From: Synanceia verrucosa
Taxonomy: Eukaryota; Chordata; Actinopteri; Perciformes; Synanceiidae
Length of the DNA: 64,000 nucleotides
Reading direction: 5' to 3'
Assembly: GCA_029721515.1 (NCBI GenBank)
Contig: CM056551.1
Location: 25,592,437 to 25,656,436, forward strand
Shown piece after piece: positions 12,334 through 25,800 of the stretch. Position numbers and translations under genes: made by a program. The notes beneath the pieces were generated by a model. That model worked only from the letters and a program-made list of their open reading frames with translations, made no database searches and had not been told where the DNA came from. Position 1 is the first letter of the stretch. Every line of letters begins with the position of its first letter.

Positions 12334-15300
12334 CATTCATCCATATATTTTATGTTGGTATATCCTCCCATAGATTTGCATCTGTGTGGGTGGGTGTGTG
12401 TGTTTGTGTGTGCCATCATCTGTCTCAAGAGAGAAAAATCAACATTTTCATGAAGGCATGTGCTTTTTGTCCAATATAACCCTCCACTTCCCTTTTCACT
12501 TTCTACTTCCCCCTCCCTCCTATATTCCCGACCTTTTCTCTCTGTCTGGGCCTCCATTTTTCATACCTACATCTCTCATTGATTATCCATCATCACAACA
12601 GCCCTTCTACAAGATAGGCTGGATAAATACCAAACATGAATCCTAGCTTTTTATTTTTCAGTTTTTTTTTTCCTTTCTTTTTTCTACTGAATTGTTTGAT
12701 TGAAAGAATGCTGTGTCTGCATCTCTGTTTGACTGTGTTTAATTACATTTCTGTTTAATATGCACATGATATGTAGCAATATCTTGAGAAGGACCTGACT
12801 GCAGACAAATTGATCATAAGTAAATTGCAGTGGTTCATCTTCACAGTTTTTATGAGACAATGTGTGAGAGGGGGCCACGGAAAAAAGACGGAAATAAAAA
12901 CTGACTGCTTATTGAAGCATAATGTAATCATGTGACTTCATAAGAGGTGTTTGATTATAGTATGAGGCAAATGGTTTTGGAGTTGTTTGATGTTCAGTTT
13001 CAAATAAGTTGAAAATTCAGGTTTCTCTCATATGACATATGAAAATATAGGTAATTATCTTTATGTTTGTAAGAATGCATTGTTGATGTTTATTGAAGTA
13101 TTTTGTTTGCAATGTCCAAGCATTAAAATGACATACAATACTTTTTTTTACTTCCTCCCACTCCTTTTCGAATATATTGATAAGACAATGTCTTGTTTTG
13201 TGTATTTTTATTATTTTATGTTCATTCAAATAAATGACGAATGAATGAATGAATAAAGATTAAACAATGTACCAGCTAGCTGATTTATGGCTACATTTGC
13301 CGTTAGTAACGTATTTAAATTTACTATTAAATGTCATGTGACTTCCAGTAAGCAGGTAACCAAAGTGGTTTATGTCCAGCCAGGCTTTCTTGAATTTCTT
13401 TGTATCAGTTTACCAGTTTTTACAATTTGATATTTTACAGTTAGCCGTAAACTCAACAAGCAACATATAAATAAACAGACACATTTATATTGTGGGAGAA
13501 CTAACACTTCCATCACCTCTGCTCCCTTCTTCTCCCTGTTTAACAGCCTCTGTGCCCCCCCGGGCTAAACAGAAATGAGTCCAGCTTAGGGCCATAATTG
13601 GTCTTGATCCTTGGGCTGCTAGCATATTCCAGTGGTGGGCCTGGATGGGGCGCTTGTTATGTGTGAAAAGGTGGCAGGGGAATGCCTGGCCAGTAATTAA
13701 CAGTGTGCAAGGGACTGTGGAGGAGGAAATTTAAAAGTGAATGGGGGAGGCCAGTTCATTCTGTGGCTCTGCTCTGCCTCTCTCTCCGCCTCCTCTGTTT
13801 CTCATCTATTCAGCCTCGCCCGTTATTGGAGCTGATGGGTTTATAGAGATTTTCACACTTTTGGAAGTAGGGCTGGCATTGTGAATTTGTTTTTCGCTTG
13901 CTCCCCATTTCGCGCCCCTTTGCCCTATAGCCCCGCCACACACAAGCATGCTCCCCAGCATCAGTTGTTTTTACCTCACTCGCTCACTCGCTCAGATCTG
14001 TTATTTGGTCAGGTCATTTCATTTAATAAGTGTGACCGTTATGAAATAGTTTCACCATATAAAGGAAACTACAAAAAAAGCTAAATGTGAAGAACTGGCA
14101 GTCTGATCTGCAGTATATATGTATAAAAGCTTTAACAAGGATATTCTGTGAACTAACTGAACAAGTATTTTGGAGCAGTGGATTCTGTTTATTCCGACCT
14201 TACACCTACCGACTTTTCATGCTGTTTCACACGCAAAATTCCAAAGTCGGAATAAAATGTTTACCTCTTTTGGATTTTTTTAAACAAATGTCTGCATAGT
14301 GGCAATTGTCAAAAGCTGCATTTCCTCCTGCTCCAAAAGTAGTTGTTGGAAATTTCCAAGAGGTGCATGATGGGAAATAATCTCGAGAGAATCTAGTTGT
14401 AGTCTTGTAATTAGTGACCCTGTTAGCTTTCCAGTCTTTGCAGAGTTTTGTCTGTGACTAAAATCTCTTCTCAAAGTCTTAAGATGTGAGAGGGTGTCAG
14501 ATGACAGTCTTTTAAAAGTTTTATCAAAGTCTCTCGTGTATGGGAGGCATTAGTTACATATAATCCTGAACTTCATCATGCAGTGAAGAAAATGAACTTG
14601 TATCGATACAGTATATTCAGCACCAAATTACTCTCTAACTGTTCGCTCATCTCTGAGTAGCCATGTCTTCCTGTGTCATCCTGTAAAGTGGTTACCACTG
14701 AACCCATATTAAGTCAGGAATCATCTTTTTCGTCTTATCTCTGATGAACTGAAGGACTCACTCATCCACTCCATTACTCACAAACTCACTCCACAAGGAG
14801 TTAAGTCTCCATCTTGTATAGATTTAGTCTACAGAGAGTTTCCCATGGCTAAGCTGTCTAAACAATTGGAGTTGAATATACTGTAACACAGAACACATAA
14901 ATACCATAATAACATCGTGGAATGATGAATGTGATGCACTTGGGGAACAAACAATGTAACCATTTAAGATTATTTTTGTTTTTCGGAAGTTGCTGAGTTA
15001 TGGCTTTAGATGTAGTCTTTAGTAAGCAATGGGCACATAAATGCACAGAAACAAGGAAGGTTCCTTCTCCACTCACTTGCAAACATTTTTTTTTTTTTTG
15101 CCAAATCCAAAACCTATATTTGAATGAAGTAAGTTTGTAAACAGAAATGCCAAAAGCAATGAAGCACAAGAGTTAATAATATGTATATTATTAATGCATG
15201 TTTCTCTATGCTCATAATCTAAACAACAACTCTGTCATGTTGGCTCCTTGTTAGAAATACATTTGGAGGTATTTGTATGCTTACTGAATATCTGAATATC

Positions 15301-15969
15301 CTGCCTTCAGCTACAGCCAGACTTATATTCTCTGGATACTTTTGACAGAGTAACAAAATAGTTTGCTCACTGTTGCATGTGTGTGTGTGTAATAGCATTA
15401 TGTAAGCCAGGCAGAGCAACAAATTGCAGTTTGTATCTGTTTCTCCCTCACTATTCACTAGTCTGGTAGTATGCAAGTAATTCCACAAACCCTCTCCCCT
15501 CCTCTCCAGCCAGGCCAGGTCCAGACTAAACATGTCCTTTTGAGAAGCCTGTTTACAGTGTTTGGGCAGACGAACAGGCAGGAAGTGGGCTAAGCGATGA
15601 GACGCTCCCCGACAGCCCTAGAGATAAATGGATGTGCTGCTAAATGAAGGAAGGAGAGGCCTCAAATGAGCCATCGCAGGGAAGCACCCGGTCTGGGGTT
15701 TGAAACACTTTCCCAAGGTGCATGTTTGTATGGAAAAATAGATTGTGAGTGCGTGCCTTTTGGTATGTGTGTTCATGTGCAAGCATGTGTCTGCCTGTGT
15801 GTGGCTCTGGGGGTAACAGGTGGGAGGTATGCCATGTCCTGGTTAACAAGAGTGTTATTGTGTTGTTCTGTCCTGCATGGCTGACCGTCAGCTGTGCGGG
15901 GTCATCCTCCTTCCCCCTTAACCCCGGAACACTAACACGCCAGCTACGCATGCCCGCACACACATAACA

Positions 15970-15992
15970 CAACACACACACACACACACACA
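15970..15992. repeat. (AC)n microsatellite
   Basis: A run of AC units within a broader CA-rich stretch from about 15950 to 16030. Confidence 0.9.
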
Positions 15993-16552
15993 TATGGACT
16001 CAAGGACACACCCAATCACGCACGCACAAACAGATTCTGTTATGCATCAGTTGGTGGCCTGTAATTGAATTGGGACACGATCAGTGATATTTGGTGGCCC
16101 GATGCACCCCAGTGAAGAGGCATCTGCTCTGTTTTTCCCTGCCACAGCGCTGTTCAAGGCTGCAGTCAGCGTGAGACATGGTTTGACACACACACGCACC
16201 ACCCATCCCTGCTGAACACACATACATAGCTTCCCTAAGTCACTCACACAGTGCCCCAGGGCCCTCTTGCACTTCTGTAACACTACCCAACGACAATACT
16301 CCCTCAACTGCTTGGTTGTTTACTTTCTGAAAGAGTTAAAGTCTCCCACTTAAAGGATTACCTTACGCTGCCCTGAACCCTCTGCCCTCCCTGCTCCACG
16401 CTCTCACTTCAGCACCACATACACACAGATGCAAAAAGGCCTGCACATCCGCAGACACATGAATGAAAAAACTCATGTCCAATGGCAGGCTGACAGCCAC
16501 ACAAGGCCAGAGACGATCCACGGACGACGATGGCCTTTGTCGCTGCTCTATC

Positions 16553-17023
16553 GTAACTCTTTTAGTGCCTGCTGTTTTATAAAACAAGTGCCTTGTGCCA
16601 GCGTTTTTTGACCATTTTGAGTCATATTTCAAGACCCACAGAATATTTCGCACTATGACTCTGAAAACACTGAATAGCTCAAATGAAAGAAGAGACTCTA
16701 TTTCATCATGAAAAAAACGTGTTTTTATCTTGTTCCATTTTTATTTTATCAGAGGTAGAGCAGAGGCCACTCCCACCCAAAATGCCATTTTTTGTCCAGA
16801 ATCCATCCATTCTCCACTTCCTTCTCTGATCTCTGTGGCGTATACCATCTCTTTATGCTCTGACTACATCTCCCAGAAGCCCCAAAATTACTCGCAGGCT
16901 GCGGGAGACTGCAATTTGTGACCCCCTGCTGAAAAAACACTTTGACATCGAAATACGTCAAAGGCACTCAAGTGTCAGATTTTAAATGACACCGAAATAC
17001 ATGAATAGCGCTCAAAGAGTTAA
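16553..17023 (+). mobile_element. TTAA-flanked MITE, copy 2 (piggyBac-like family)
   Basis: About 471 bp. The left end (GTAACTCTTTTAGTGCC) has lost one base of TTAA. The right end reads GCTCAAAGAGTTAA and is intact. Internal blocks align with copy 1 in the same order, including the ACTACATCTCCCAGAAGCCC block at 16863-16882. The distal part carries two similar segments ending in TCAAGTG and CTCAAAGAG, as in copies 1, 3 and 6, so a short internal duplication near the 3' end belongs to the family. It has no open frame of its own. Confidence 0.88.
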
Positions 17024-19236
17024 TCTCTTCCTCCCTCACACTGCCACTGACTTTTCACCAGGGGAATTAAAAAAAAAACTGTCAAGAGCCATGCGTCCTT
17101 CTGCTCAGTTCCTCATTAATTTAACTAAGACATTGATTTTATTTCCCTATTATGAGGAGTACCATTTTGCGTAACCTCCATGTTCTTTCACTATCATAGA
17201 TTTTTTTTTTTTACATCAATTTCATTTTTCATGTAAAACTTGTCAAGATTGCTGTTGTCCTGTAATCTGGTTTGAAGTGCTCATAGTAACGTACAAGTTC
17301 AGGGAGTGGAGTCCTGCCGCTCTGCCTCCAACACTCTGTCTGCACTCTGAAGTGGAGCTCAAGTGGTCTGACACTCTCCACCTTCTCTTACAAAGCACCC
17401 CCTCCTGGGTTGGGTGGGGCGATCTAAGCGCAGAGGCGGGGACGGGGAGTCGTAACTGATGGACTTGTTTACTAACAGACTAATTGTTGCCCTCCCCTGA
17501 GCTGCTCCTTGTAAGGCATGCTTTGGCTTTGGTATGAATGAAATTATCTACAAAGCAAAGGGTACGAAGGGAGTGCCAGAGGCGTGTCAATAACCCCTCG
17601 CTAACTCTTAGCATTAATGCATGTTGGTTTGTGCTGGCAGGTGTGTGCTCACAGCCGTGTCCATCAGCATATCTTCAGAGCCTATTGTGTGCTAGAATGC
17701 CCTTTTATTTTAAGACTTTCTATCATTTATGAGCTACGTGCATGTCTGTGTTAGCTTTTCCCTTTGTCCGGGAGTTGTTACAGTTATCTCCTCCTCTAGC
17801 CTTTTGTCTCCTGGCTGAACAAAAGCCACATGAAGGTCTGGAGGATTCAGGCTCTTAGGCCATCCAGTACCCTCTTAATTATGGTTCTCATTGGGCAGGA
17901 AATGCCAGGCTTATGGGGGTTTTCAGGCTCAGCGCTGTGGCACGGAGATGTCCGTTTTGCTCTAATCCACCACCCTGGGTAAACATTCAACAGGGATTGA
18001 GCCACTTTGCACGTCTATTTGTGGTCATACAGTGGGGACTGCATTCATACAGCTGGGTAAAGATGCCCTCATATTTGCACAGTCAAACATATCAGTGCAA
18101 ATACTGACATGTGATTGGAAAAGAAGTTATGACTCGAGATTTGCATTACAGCGTTATTCATACCGTTTTATTTTAGTGCTCTTTTGACACACGTTGGCAT
18201 ACATTGACTTTAAAATGCACATCGAGGCAACAGCATAAAGTCACAAAGTCAGTCACACACACCTAGGAGGCCCCCTAAATTAACATAATGTCATGCCTGC
18301 CCCTTGGAGAATGCAGTAGACAGCTGACTACTTGAGCTTATGAGAATGCTCAGTTGTCAAGGGGGAAGAATTTACATGAAGGTGCCGCTTCCACTTTACG
18401 TGCAACGCATGACCCCCACATGCCAGCGAGTGCACATGGTATGTGCATGTGTGTGATGTAGGGTCATGTATGTGTGATTGTTGGATGGGTTACATGTGTA
18501 CACATGCTACTTTTTAACCTATTCAACTGTGTATGAGGGCGTTTATGAGTCCTGTCTCCATCTGTGTTTGTCTTTAGGTGCCTCTACAGTGCATCTGTTG
18601 CATATCCAAGCACTTTCATTGTGCCCTTTCAAGTGAGTGCATGTGACAAAAGGATGACAAAAGACAGCCAAAGAGAGCCTGATCCTGCAAGGACTCAACA
18701 ATGTGTTCGATGTTGCTGTTCTGACCTTGTGAGGTGTGTGAACACAAAACCCATTCAGAGTTTAGCTACAGCGGCGTGAGTAAATATGGAGCTGAAACAT
18801 AGGTTTCAATTGATGGTATTTGGCAAGAAGGTCATCTTTAGAGGTCACTGTGTGGATTGAATAAGACACCCCATCTGCCTCTGTCTTTCCTCCCCTTTGT
18901 TTTGTACTGCCTAGACATCTTGGATATTAATAGTAGACATTTCAGGAGAAAACAGGAGAGGAAAACCTTGCTTGACTGTTCAAGAGTTAGAGCTTGGAAT
19001 TGACAGGCTAAGAGGCAGTTATGAAACTAAATACATAAATAAATTCATATTTATTGACAGTTTTTTTTAAAGAACAGCTCTTATCCATGGTAACAAAAAA
19101 TATGGCCACAGTGTCACAGACGGTATGTTTTGTTCCAGGGTCACTCTTTTTCCAGGAGGTGTGTGAAATAGCACTGACCCTACAAAACCCCTGGCACTGA
19201 AGTATGGCATGTCACAGGCCAGCCCTATAACATGGA

Positions 19237-19242
19237 ACACAC

Positions 19243-19275
<33 letters not shown>
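19237..19275. repeat. (AC)n microsatellite
   Basis: A nearly uninterrupted AC run with one G interruption near 19247. Confidence 0.93.
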
Positions 19276-19840
19276 TCAACAGGTGGCTGCTGTAGATGGT
19301 GCACATGCTCTGTGGGAGTCACATTCACAGACACGCTGCTACTGTTACAGAAGCCTTGGATCATTGTGTGTTCCCTCAAGAATTAAATAAACCATTTAGC
19401 AAAAGATTTTTGAGTTGAAACTGTGAATATATGTGCTAGATAGAGGATATATTAATAACTAAATTTTAAATCACGTAGCAACTTTGTCTTTAAACCATTT
19501 TTTGATGATTTGGTTACTTCCTTGAGCATCACTTTTTCCTTATAGAAGCCAGATTAACGTGGTTGGTAAAGTCAAAATCTTTCAATCTCAAGATGAGCTA
19601 ATTTTTTTCCAGAACAGAATCCTACAGACACTCATATTATTTAGTATTATTGGTTGAATTGTGTTTTTTGGTCAATCAGTTGCCACATTATGATTTGTGT
19701 AGTTCATTTCTGTAATTCATTGCAGCTTATAGATTATATAAAAAAGGGAATACAGTATTAAAAATCAATTCGCATGTATTTAAGTAGATGTGACAAGTGT
19801 CAATATATCAGTCTTAAGCTCCCGTCACTTAAGCCACTTT

Positions 19841-20290
19841 CATTTTCATATAGTGTGAAATGGTTGTCACGGCATTTTGACCCGGGTCAAATGACTCTCC
19901 AATCGACCCGCGAATTTACTGGCTCGGCTTGCCTGCAGTGTGAAAGGTGTCCCGTGTCGACCCGCTAAATTACCCATTGCCGTTTAGTCCCTGGGCAGCC
20001 TGTCAGGCTCGAATCGAGGAATTCCGATGTGAACTGTGCATGAGCAACCGTGGCACACCTTTTTTATCGATCATGGAAGCATGCTGGTAAGATCGCAATG
20101 TCCACAAGCTGCTCAGCATCGAGAGAAGAAGAAGGAGGAAAAAAATAGGCAGCAGTTCTTACAGTGGGAGGTAAGACCTTAAACTGCTGGCAGTGTGAAA
20201 ACGTCCTAATGCCGAACCAAGGCAGGTCAAGCCAGGTGACAAAATCCTGCATCGACTTGTTAAATTTAATTGTGAAAGCAGTATTACTCA
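19841..20290. repeat. candidate dispersed repeat, CpG-containing
   Basis: This segment differs from its AT-rich surroundings. It has many CpG dinucleotides, GACCCGGGTC-like words near 19880, and the phrase GTGTGAAA repeated near 19852, 19938 and 20194. It resembles non-autonomous DNA transposons common in fish genomes, but I could not define matching termini or a target duplication, so both the boundaries and the class are uncertain. Confidence 0.35.
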
Positions 20291-22643
20291 ACCCCATCTT
20301 CACATCACTGGATTGTGTTTGGTATCCCGATCTTAAGGTGCCCCAGAGGGCAATGTGGCAGGTTTCACAGATCAGTTAAATGACCTTCATGTAACTGATG
20401 AGTCAGTCCTCGCAAAAGAGCAACCCTTGAATTCCGCTAAACACCTCGGTTGTACCCAGTGACTCAACTTCCCCCTCACTCAGTGTCTCTCACCCTCAGC
20501 GTTTTCAGCCATGCCTCCCTTCAGACAGCAGACCATTTCCGATCTCTCCCCCACTCAACAAATATGTTCTTTGGAGCCCTTCCCAGAATACTTTGGCATG
20601 CACCCATGCCCACTCCCAATCTGCTCCCTTGCTTGACACAGGTCCAGAGGACAGCAAGGGGGCAGTGAAGGTGGTGGGAGATACACCCCTTTAGGTACCG
20701 TGCAGACATGGTGCACCAAACCTTTGAGACGAGGAAGGGAAAAAAAAACAGAGAGACTTACCTCATGTTCTTCTCTGTGTGACTCTGTGGAAAGGTTGGT
20801 CAAAGTGAGCCCCTGCCTAAAAATATCTGTTATTGGTCTCTTTGATGGAAACTGTGACTCTGCTTAACCACTGCTGTGAAGTTATGAACAAGTGATGAGA
20901 AGCTGGATGAGAGGGATGACAGACAGATGGGTGGGGGAGGTAGTGGTGGATGGTGAGATAAGGGAAGGAGTAATTGGGTGAAGATAGGACATCATGGGTC
21001 AGCATGTCACTCATCTTAATTCTTTCTCTCATGAAGCTGTAATGGAAATGCATCTGGAGCTGGGGAGCATTTCGTCTGAATGTGTAAAGTAGGTAACAAT
21101 ATAAATTACTGCACTATCCTGCAAAAACGCTGCTGCAGTATAGTTTACATCAGAGAACGACTCAACACGAAAGCAACCGTTTCTTTCCACCTGTGCACAT
21201 CTGCAGTGCCACATTTCCCGAACAAGCAGCTAGTATTTGTCTCTAATTAGAAGTAGACTCTATAGTGCTATCAATTCCTTCCTCAACTAACATCTCCTTT
21301 AGCAGCCCCCTGTACTCTATATTTTCATCCCTCTCTCAGTTCGCCAAACCCCTGTTTGTCCTCTCATCCTCTCTCACATACTCCACTTCAGAACTGCTTT
21401 CTAAGGCTTGAGCAATCTCCCTGTAATGGTGTTTCTAAGTGGCCTGTTTGCATAGAGGGTCTATGGAGAGAGAGCCTGTGATAGAGCCAGTGACTAAGTG
21501 GGGCTTGTTACAGTGACTGAGCTCATATTCAGAGCCCAGTCATCCACTGGGGGACTGGCTGCTACTGTAGTCTGGCTGTGGTCTCAGAGCTATCACCAGC
21601 CAACACAGTTTTAGCAGTCTACTGTAATGCGACACTTGGGGATTTTTCAAAGCGTGACGGCTATGTAGCGCACTTGTACCATGTGTACTATATGCAGCAG
21701 TTAATGCCTTTTATATGTATGTCTGCATTTCCACTTGTGTGTGCATTTCTGTGTGTGTGAGAAATAGCCCTTTTTTGTGTTTGCATTTGTGTGTTGAATG
21801 TGTGCAGACGCATCGTAAACAACCTTTCTCTGATTTGATTGTTTGCACAATAAGTCCATCTGAGTGCCCCTAAAGAATTACTAGCTCCTCTCTGTTCATT
21901 TCTGCTTAAGATTTCTTTTTATAGTTTCTTTCAAATTTTCAGCGAAGTTATTTGCTTTTACTTGGCCATTGATAAAAGCTACATTAAAGCAGAGTGACTT
22001 TGATGCAGGGGAGAGGAACCTTTGGCAAGGAGCCTTGATGAGACAGCCAGCCGGCTAGCCAGCCAGGTTTTCATTAGATGAATGCTGTGTGGGACTCAAG
22101 CCAGATAAGATGGGCGCCAACGTACTGGAGCCAACCAATATAGTTATAGCAAGGTGCTCTCTATTTCACTTCCTCTACGTCACTGTCTGTCTTTGTGGAA
22201 GCCGCTGTCTCTCTTTACATCTGTATAACAGTAGAGAGGGTAAGGCTAACCCGAACAGCTTCCGTGCCCTTTGCAAATCAACACACCCAGAGCAGCGATT
22301 TCCATAAAGATGTCTTGGCCCAGCTTTGCTTAAGAATAGGTCGACTGAAATAGGTAGCTCAGTGGTAAATGTCAGAGAGAGATCCAAGAGGCATGGAGAG
22401 AGACAGAATGAGAGAGAGTGGTGGTGTGAAGACATGAAAAATTCAAAGGTTCGTGGTTATATTGTAGCTCTTGACATAACTATATGATTTGTAGTGCATA
22501 CTCACAGTCACAACAGCTATTCTTGAACATATGCTCTTATTTTTATATCCGTTTGCCACGAGAAAACCATATCCACATTTCGTAATTAGTTGACATGTGG
22601 CTAAATTTGTGTCGTCATTTATAACTAACAAAGACAACAAAAT

Positions 22644-22849
22644 CAGGGTTCCCACGCGTCCTGGAAAACCTGGAAAATTATTGACCAATTGTCCAGTCAT
22701 GGAAAAGATATGGAAAATGAGAAAGGAAATGGAAAATCATTGTGCATTGGCTCTCAAGGCATGGGAGGATAAATCATTTTCCGGGATAACTTAACTGTTT
22801 CCAGGAAATTTTTAGTCGTTTTCCAGGACCCTGGAACATGGGAACACTG
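22644..22849. mobile_element. 206-bp MITE with CAGGGTTCCCA-type ends
   Basis: The left end CAGGGTTCCCACGCGTCCTG is mirrored by the right end, whose reverse complement begins CAGTGTTCCCATG and continues, after a small indel, through GTCCTGGAAAAC. The terminal inverted repeats are therefore about 30 bp with a few differences. The interior repeats GGAAAA-type words and has no coding capacity. A clear target-site duplication is not visible. The CAGGG terminus suggests a hAT-like non-autonomous element; that assignment is inference. Confidence 0.75.
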
Positions 22850-25800
22850 AAGATGTGTCAGAATTATCTGTCTGTACTTACAGGAAATAACATCCTAATA
22901 TTTAGATTTTACTGTAGAGTCAGAATGTGTAAAGTTGTACATCAGAGAAGGTCGTTGGACAGACCGTTTGAAGGACAGCTGTGTTGTTCCCAGGCCAGTC
23001 TTTACTCCTCGTCACCATTTTGCCCTCAGACCATGTGGGTCGGCCTGGATTCCCACAGATAATAATAGCTGCAGAGATGTGTAGAAGAGTACAGTTGGGC
23101 AGCGACTTTTCCCCTCTGTCTCGTGACCGCATGCCATTTAAAATAAAATCCTGACACTCTGAACAAGGCTGCTATTTTGCAGAGACATCAATTTTAGAGA
23201 ATTAAAAACATTGATATTATTTGCCATGAATTAATGCGTGACCAAAAAAGTAACAATATGCAATTGGCACCACAGTAAATTAATTCCTCTTTTTTTTAAT
23301 CTGCCAGAAATAGTGTGATGAAAACTCCACAAAATCTACAATGTTAGTTAATGACATATTGATTGACAGCACTGAGATAATTCTGCAAGGACACGGAATT
23401 AAAGAAATGTGTCATTTACAGGTCACTTCTGACTGCCTATTAGCTGCACTCAGACATTTCCCCATTAAGTTCAGCTATTTTGGATTTTGCATTTGCGTGG
23501 GCCTCTTGTCAAAAGACATGACCCCAAGAACTGAATGACCCATACACAGTAGCATCCATTCACTTGCTTGGTTTATAGCTATGTAATGTGTATGTAAGTG
23601 TTTAGCTGAATATATGAATGCTCACACTCACATGTTGATTGCCCAGATATTTACCTTTATATTCCTTTGAGTTTACAGGTGTGATGAACAGTTTGACCTC
23701 AGATCTTTACTGTACTGTTGACTGTTTGTGTGTATTCATACATGGCATGGCAAATCCTCTCACTGATTGTTTTTAACTTCTGAAAGCTTGTGTATGTCTG
23801 TGTGTGTTTGTGTGTGATGCGACAGATAGCTGATATCTATCGGTGTGTTAAGCTGATTAGTGTGAACTGTGGCCAGGTTCATTTGCATACGTTTCTTATC
23901 TCATTAGATTTATATCAGCCTCTGTCACCATGCGAGGCCTCGACCGGGATGTCTCAGTACATCAGCGCACACACACAATCACCCTCGATGCCCCTGGCTA
24001 ACGACAACACTAATGTGTAACACCAGCCAAGAAGTGCAAGCTCCTCATCTCCCCTTGTCACCAGCGCGACTACGCCACTGTCACGGCAACGCATCACGTC
24101 TTCTCCTTGGGCTATCTGTGTCCCTGGTCTTATCAAGGTCATTAACACACATCTCTTACTGCCATCTCTACTCTGTCATCCCTTTTTTTTTCTCTTTTTT
24201 TCAGAGGCAACAATGCAACATCACTGTGATTATGGGATTATTTTGTAAGTTCAGCTGTATTGGCATCAGTTTGTGTTTGTCTTCCTTTGGAGGTGCTCAT
24301 ACATACGAATTTTGCATCATAAATAGAGAAAAGATGTGTACAAAATCTTCTTCACAGATGTATCAAGACCATTCTAAATGGATAACTGAATTGCCAGTGA
24401 ATCCAGTCAGGTTTCATTCAGGTGTTTCCAAATAACGACTGCTTTCATGGGGACGTAGAAAATCGTCTGACATAGCACTCATTAGCTTTCCACTTGGCGA
24501 CTCGTCTCTTGAAACAAATGGTGACTGTAACATTTCCTTTCCCATAATTCCACTTCCACTCTTGCCCTTGTGTTCTGGAAAACAGACATGTTAATCTTGT
24601 CAACTGAACCCCCGTGGACATTTATAGAAGAATTAACATGGTGACCGTGAGACCATTAGACTATCAAAAACTCATGCATCAGGATGACCGCTGATTCACG
24701 AGCGCTGCATTCTGGACATGTTTATTGACAAATAAAACAACACATCCGCTTGTTTGACAAAACTGCAATTTGTTGTCCTTTTGACACGAGCCAGAGTAAC
24801 ACATGAACTACTTATTGTGATATTAATAGTTTCACATTTCGACATGGAGAAATCCGTTAGCTCATGTTACGCTGGCAGCCTTGTTACTTTGAATCATTTG
24901 AAGTAGGTCCAAGTTTTGTCAGGCGATGCTGATGTTTAAAGATGCATCTCGCTGCTACCTGATAACATTTTATTTACTATCATGCCTTCCATACCAAGGA
25001 CAGCATTAACATTTTGTTTTATGAGTTCTGTCAATGCCGACCCGCCTGTGGACAAACCAGTACATTGTTCTCATTTATCTATCAAGTGCTTGCCTGCCTT
25101 GAGTGAATGGACCTGCACCGAGTGCTTCTTTCTCCTGTACATATTTCCAATTTCAGGCTGGACCACAGATACTGATGGAGACATATTTTATGTCATCGCC
25201 TGGGCAGCAAGTGGAGACATTGAGAGGTCAAAATAATTTTTTGTGAGAGCTAATAGTGCGAGTTACAGTCTGCTAATGTCAGTATGTTACAAGTTTGCAA
25301 TGTGAACATGTAATAAACAATTTATTCCGTCAAAGAATACACACATTGTAGCATTTCAGATGGTTAGTGACAGGTTCAGGCGCATACACCTTGAGAATGG
25401 GAAGAAAAGAACAAGAGATAAGAGTATTAGTGGGGGTAGCAGAATAGTTAATTGGCTTAGAGCAGTTTTCATAATATCTTTCATATGCTTATATTCTCTT
25501 CCCAAGTGTTTATAATCAGTTTCATGTCATTGTTTGCAGCAGGATTTGTGTGAACAATAAAGTGAAAATGGGGTAGAAATAAGATCTGGATTCCTTTAAA
25601 TTGTGAGCTTATTATAACCCCACGTTACTCTTTTTCTTTTGTTCCAAATGTTACCAGTCTCACATTTTTCACACTTTTTTTTGCACCCACTCCACCAAAT
25701 GAACTAACTGGGCTTACTTCACATTTCAGCTTTATTCACTTTATTTAACACAGTTTTATAAATTAACCACAAGGAGATGAATCACTCTATATGTCAGTCA

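Larger units (their letters stand above)
5797..16552. other. noncoding DNA, no gene recognised
   Basis: About 10.8 kb with no supportable exon. It contains purine-rich tracts near 10100-10190, pyrimidine-rich tracts near 12480-12550, and short CA/GT tracts. Around 13100-13260 an AT-rich stretch ends in a (GAAT)n run near 13240-13256, resembling the 3' tail of a fish non-LTR retrotransposon, but no coding part of one is visible. The unique segments near 7600-7870 and 12120-12300 are dense in short AT-rich motifs and could be conserved regulatory DNA; without an alignment this is only a suspicion. Confidence 0.6.
17024..22643. other. noncoding DNA, no gene recognised
   Basis: About 5.6 kb with no supportable exon. 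Apart from the (CA)n tract and the CpG-containing candidate repeat near 19841-20290 listed separately, it is apparently unique sequence with scattered CA/GT patches, for example around 18420-18500. Confidence 0.6.
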
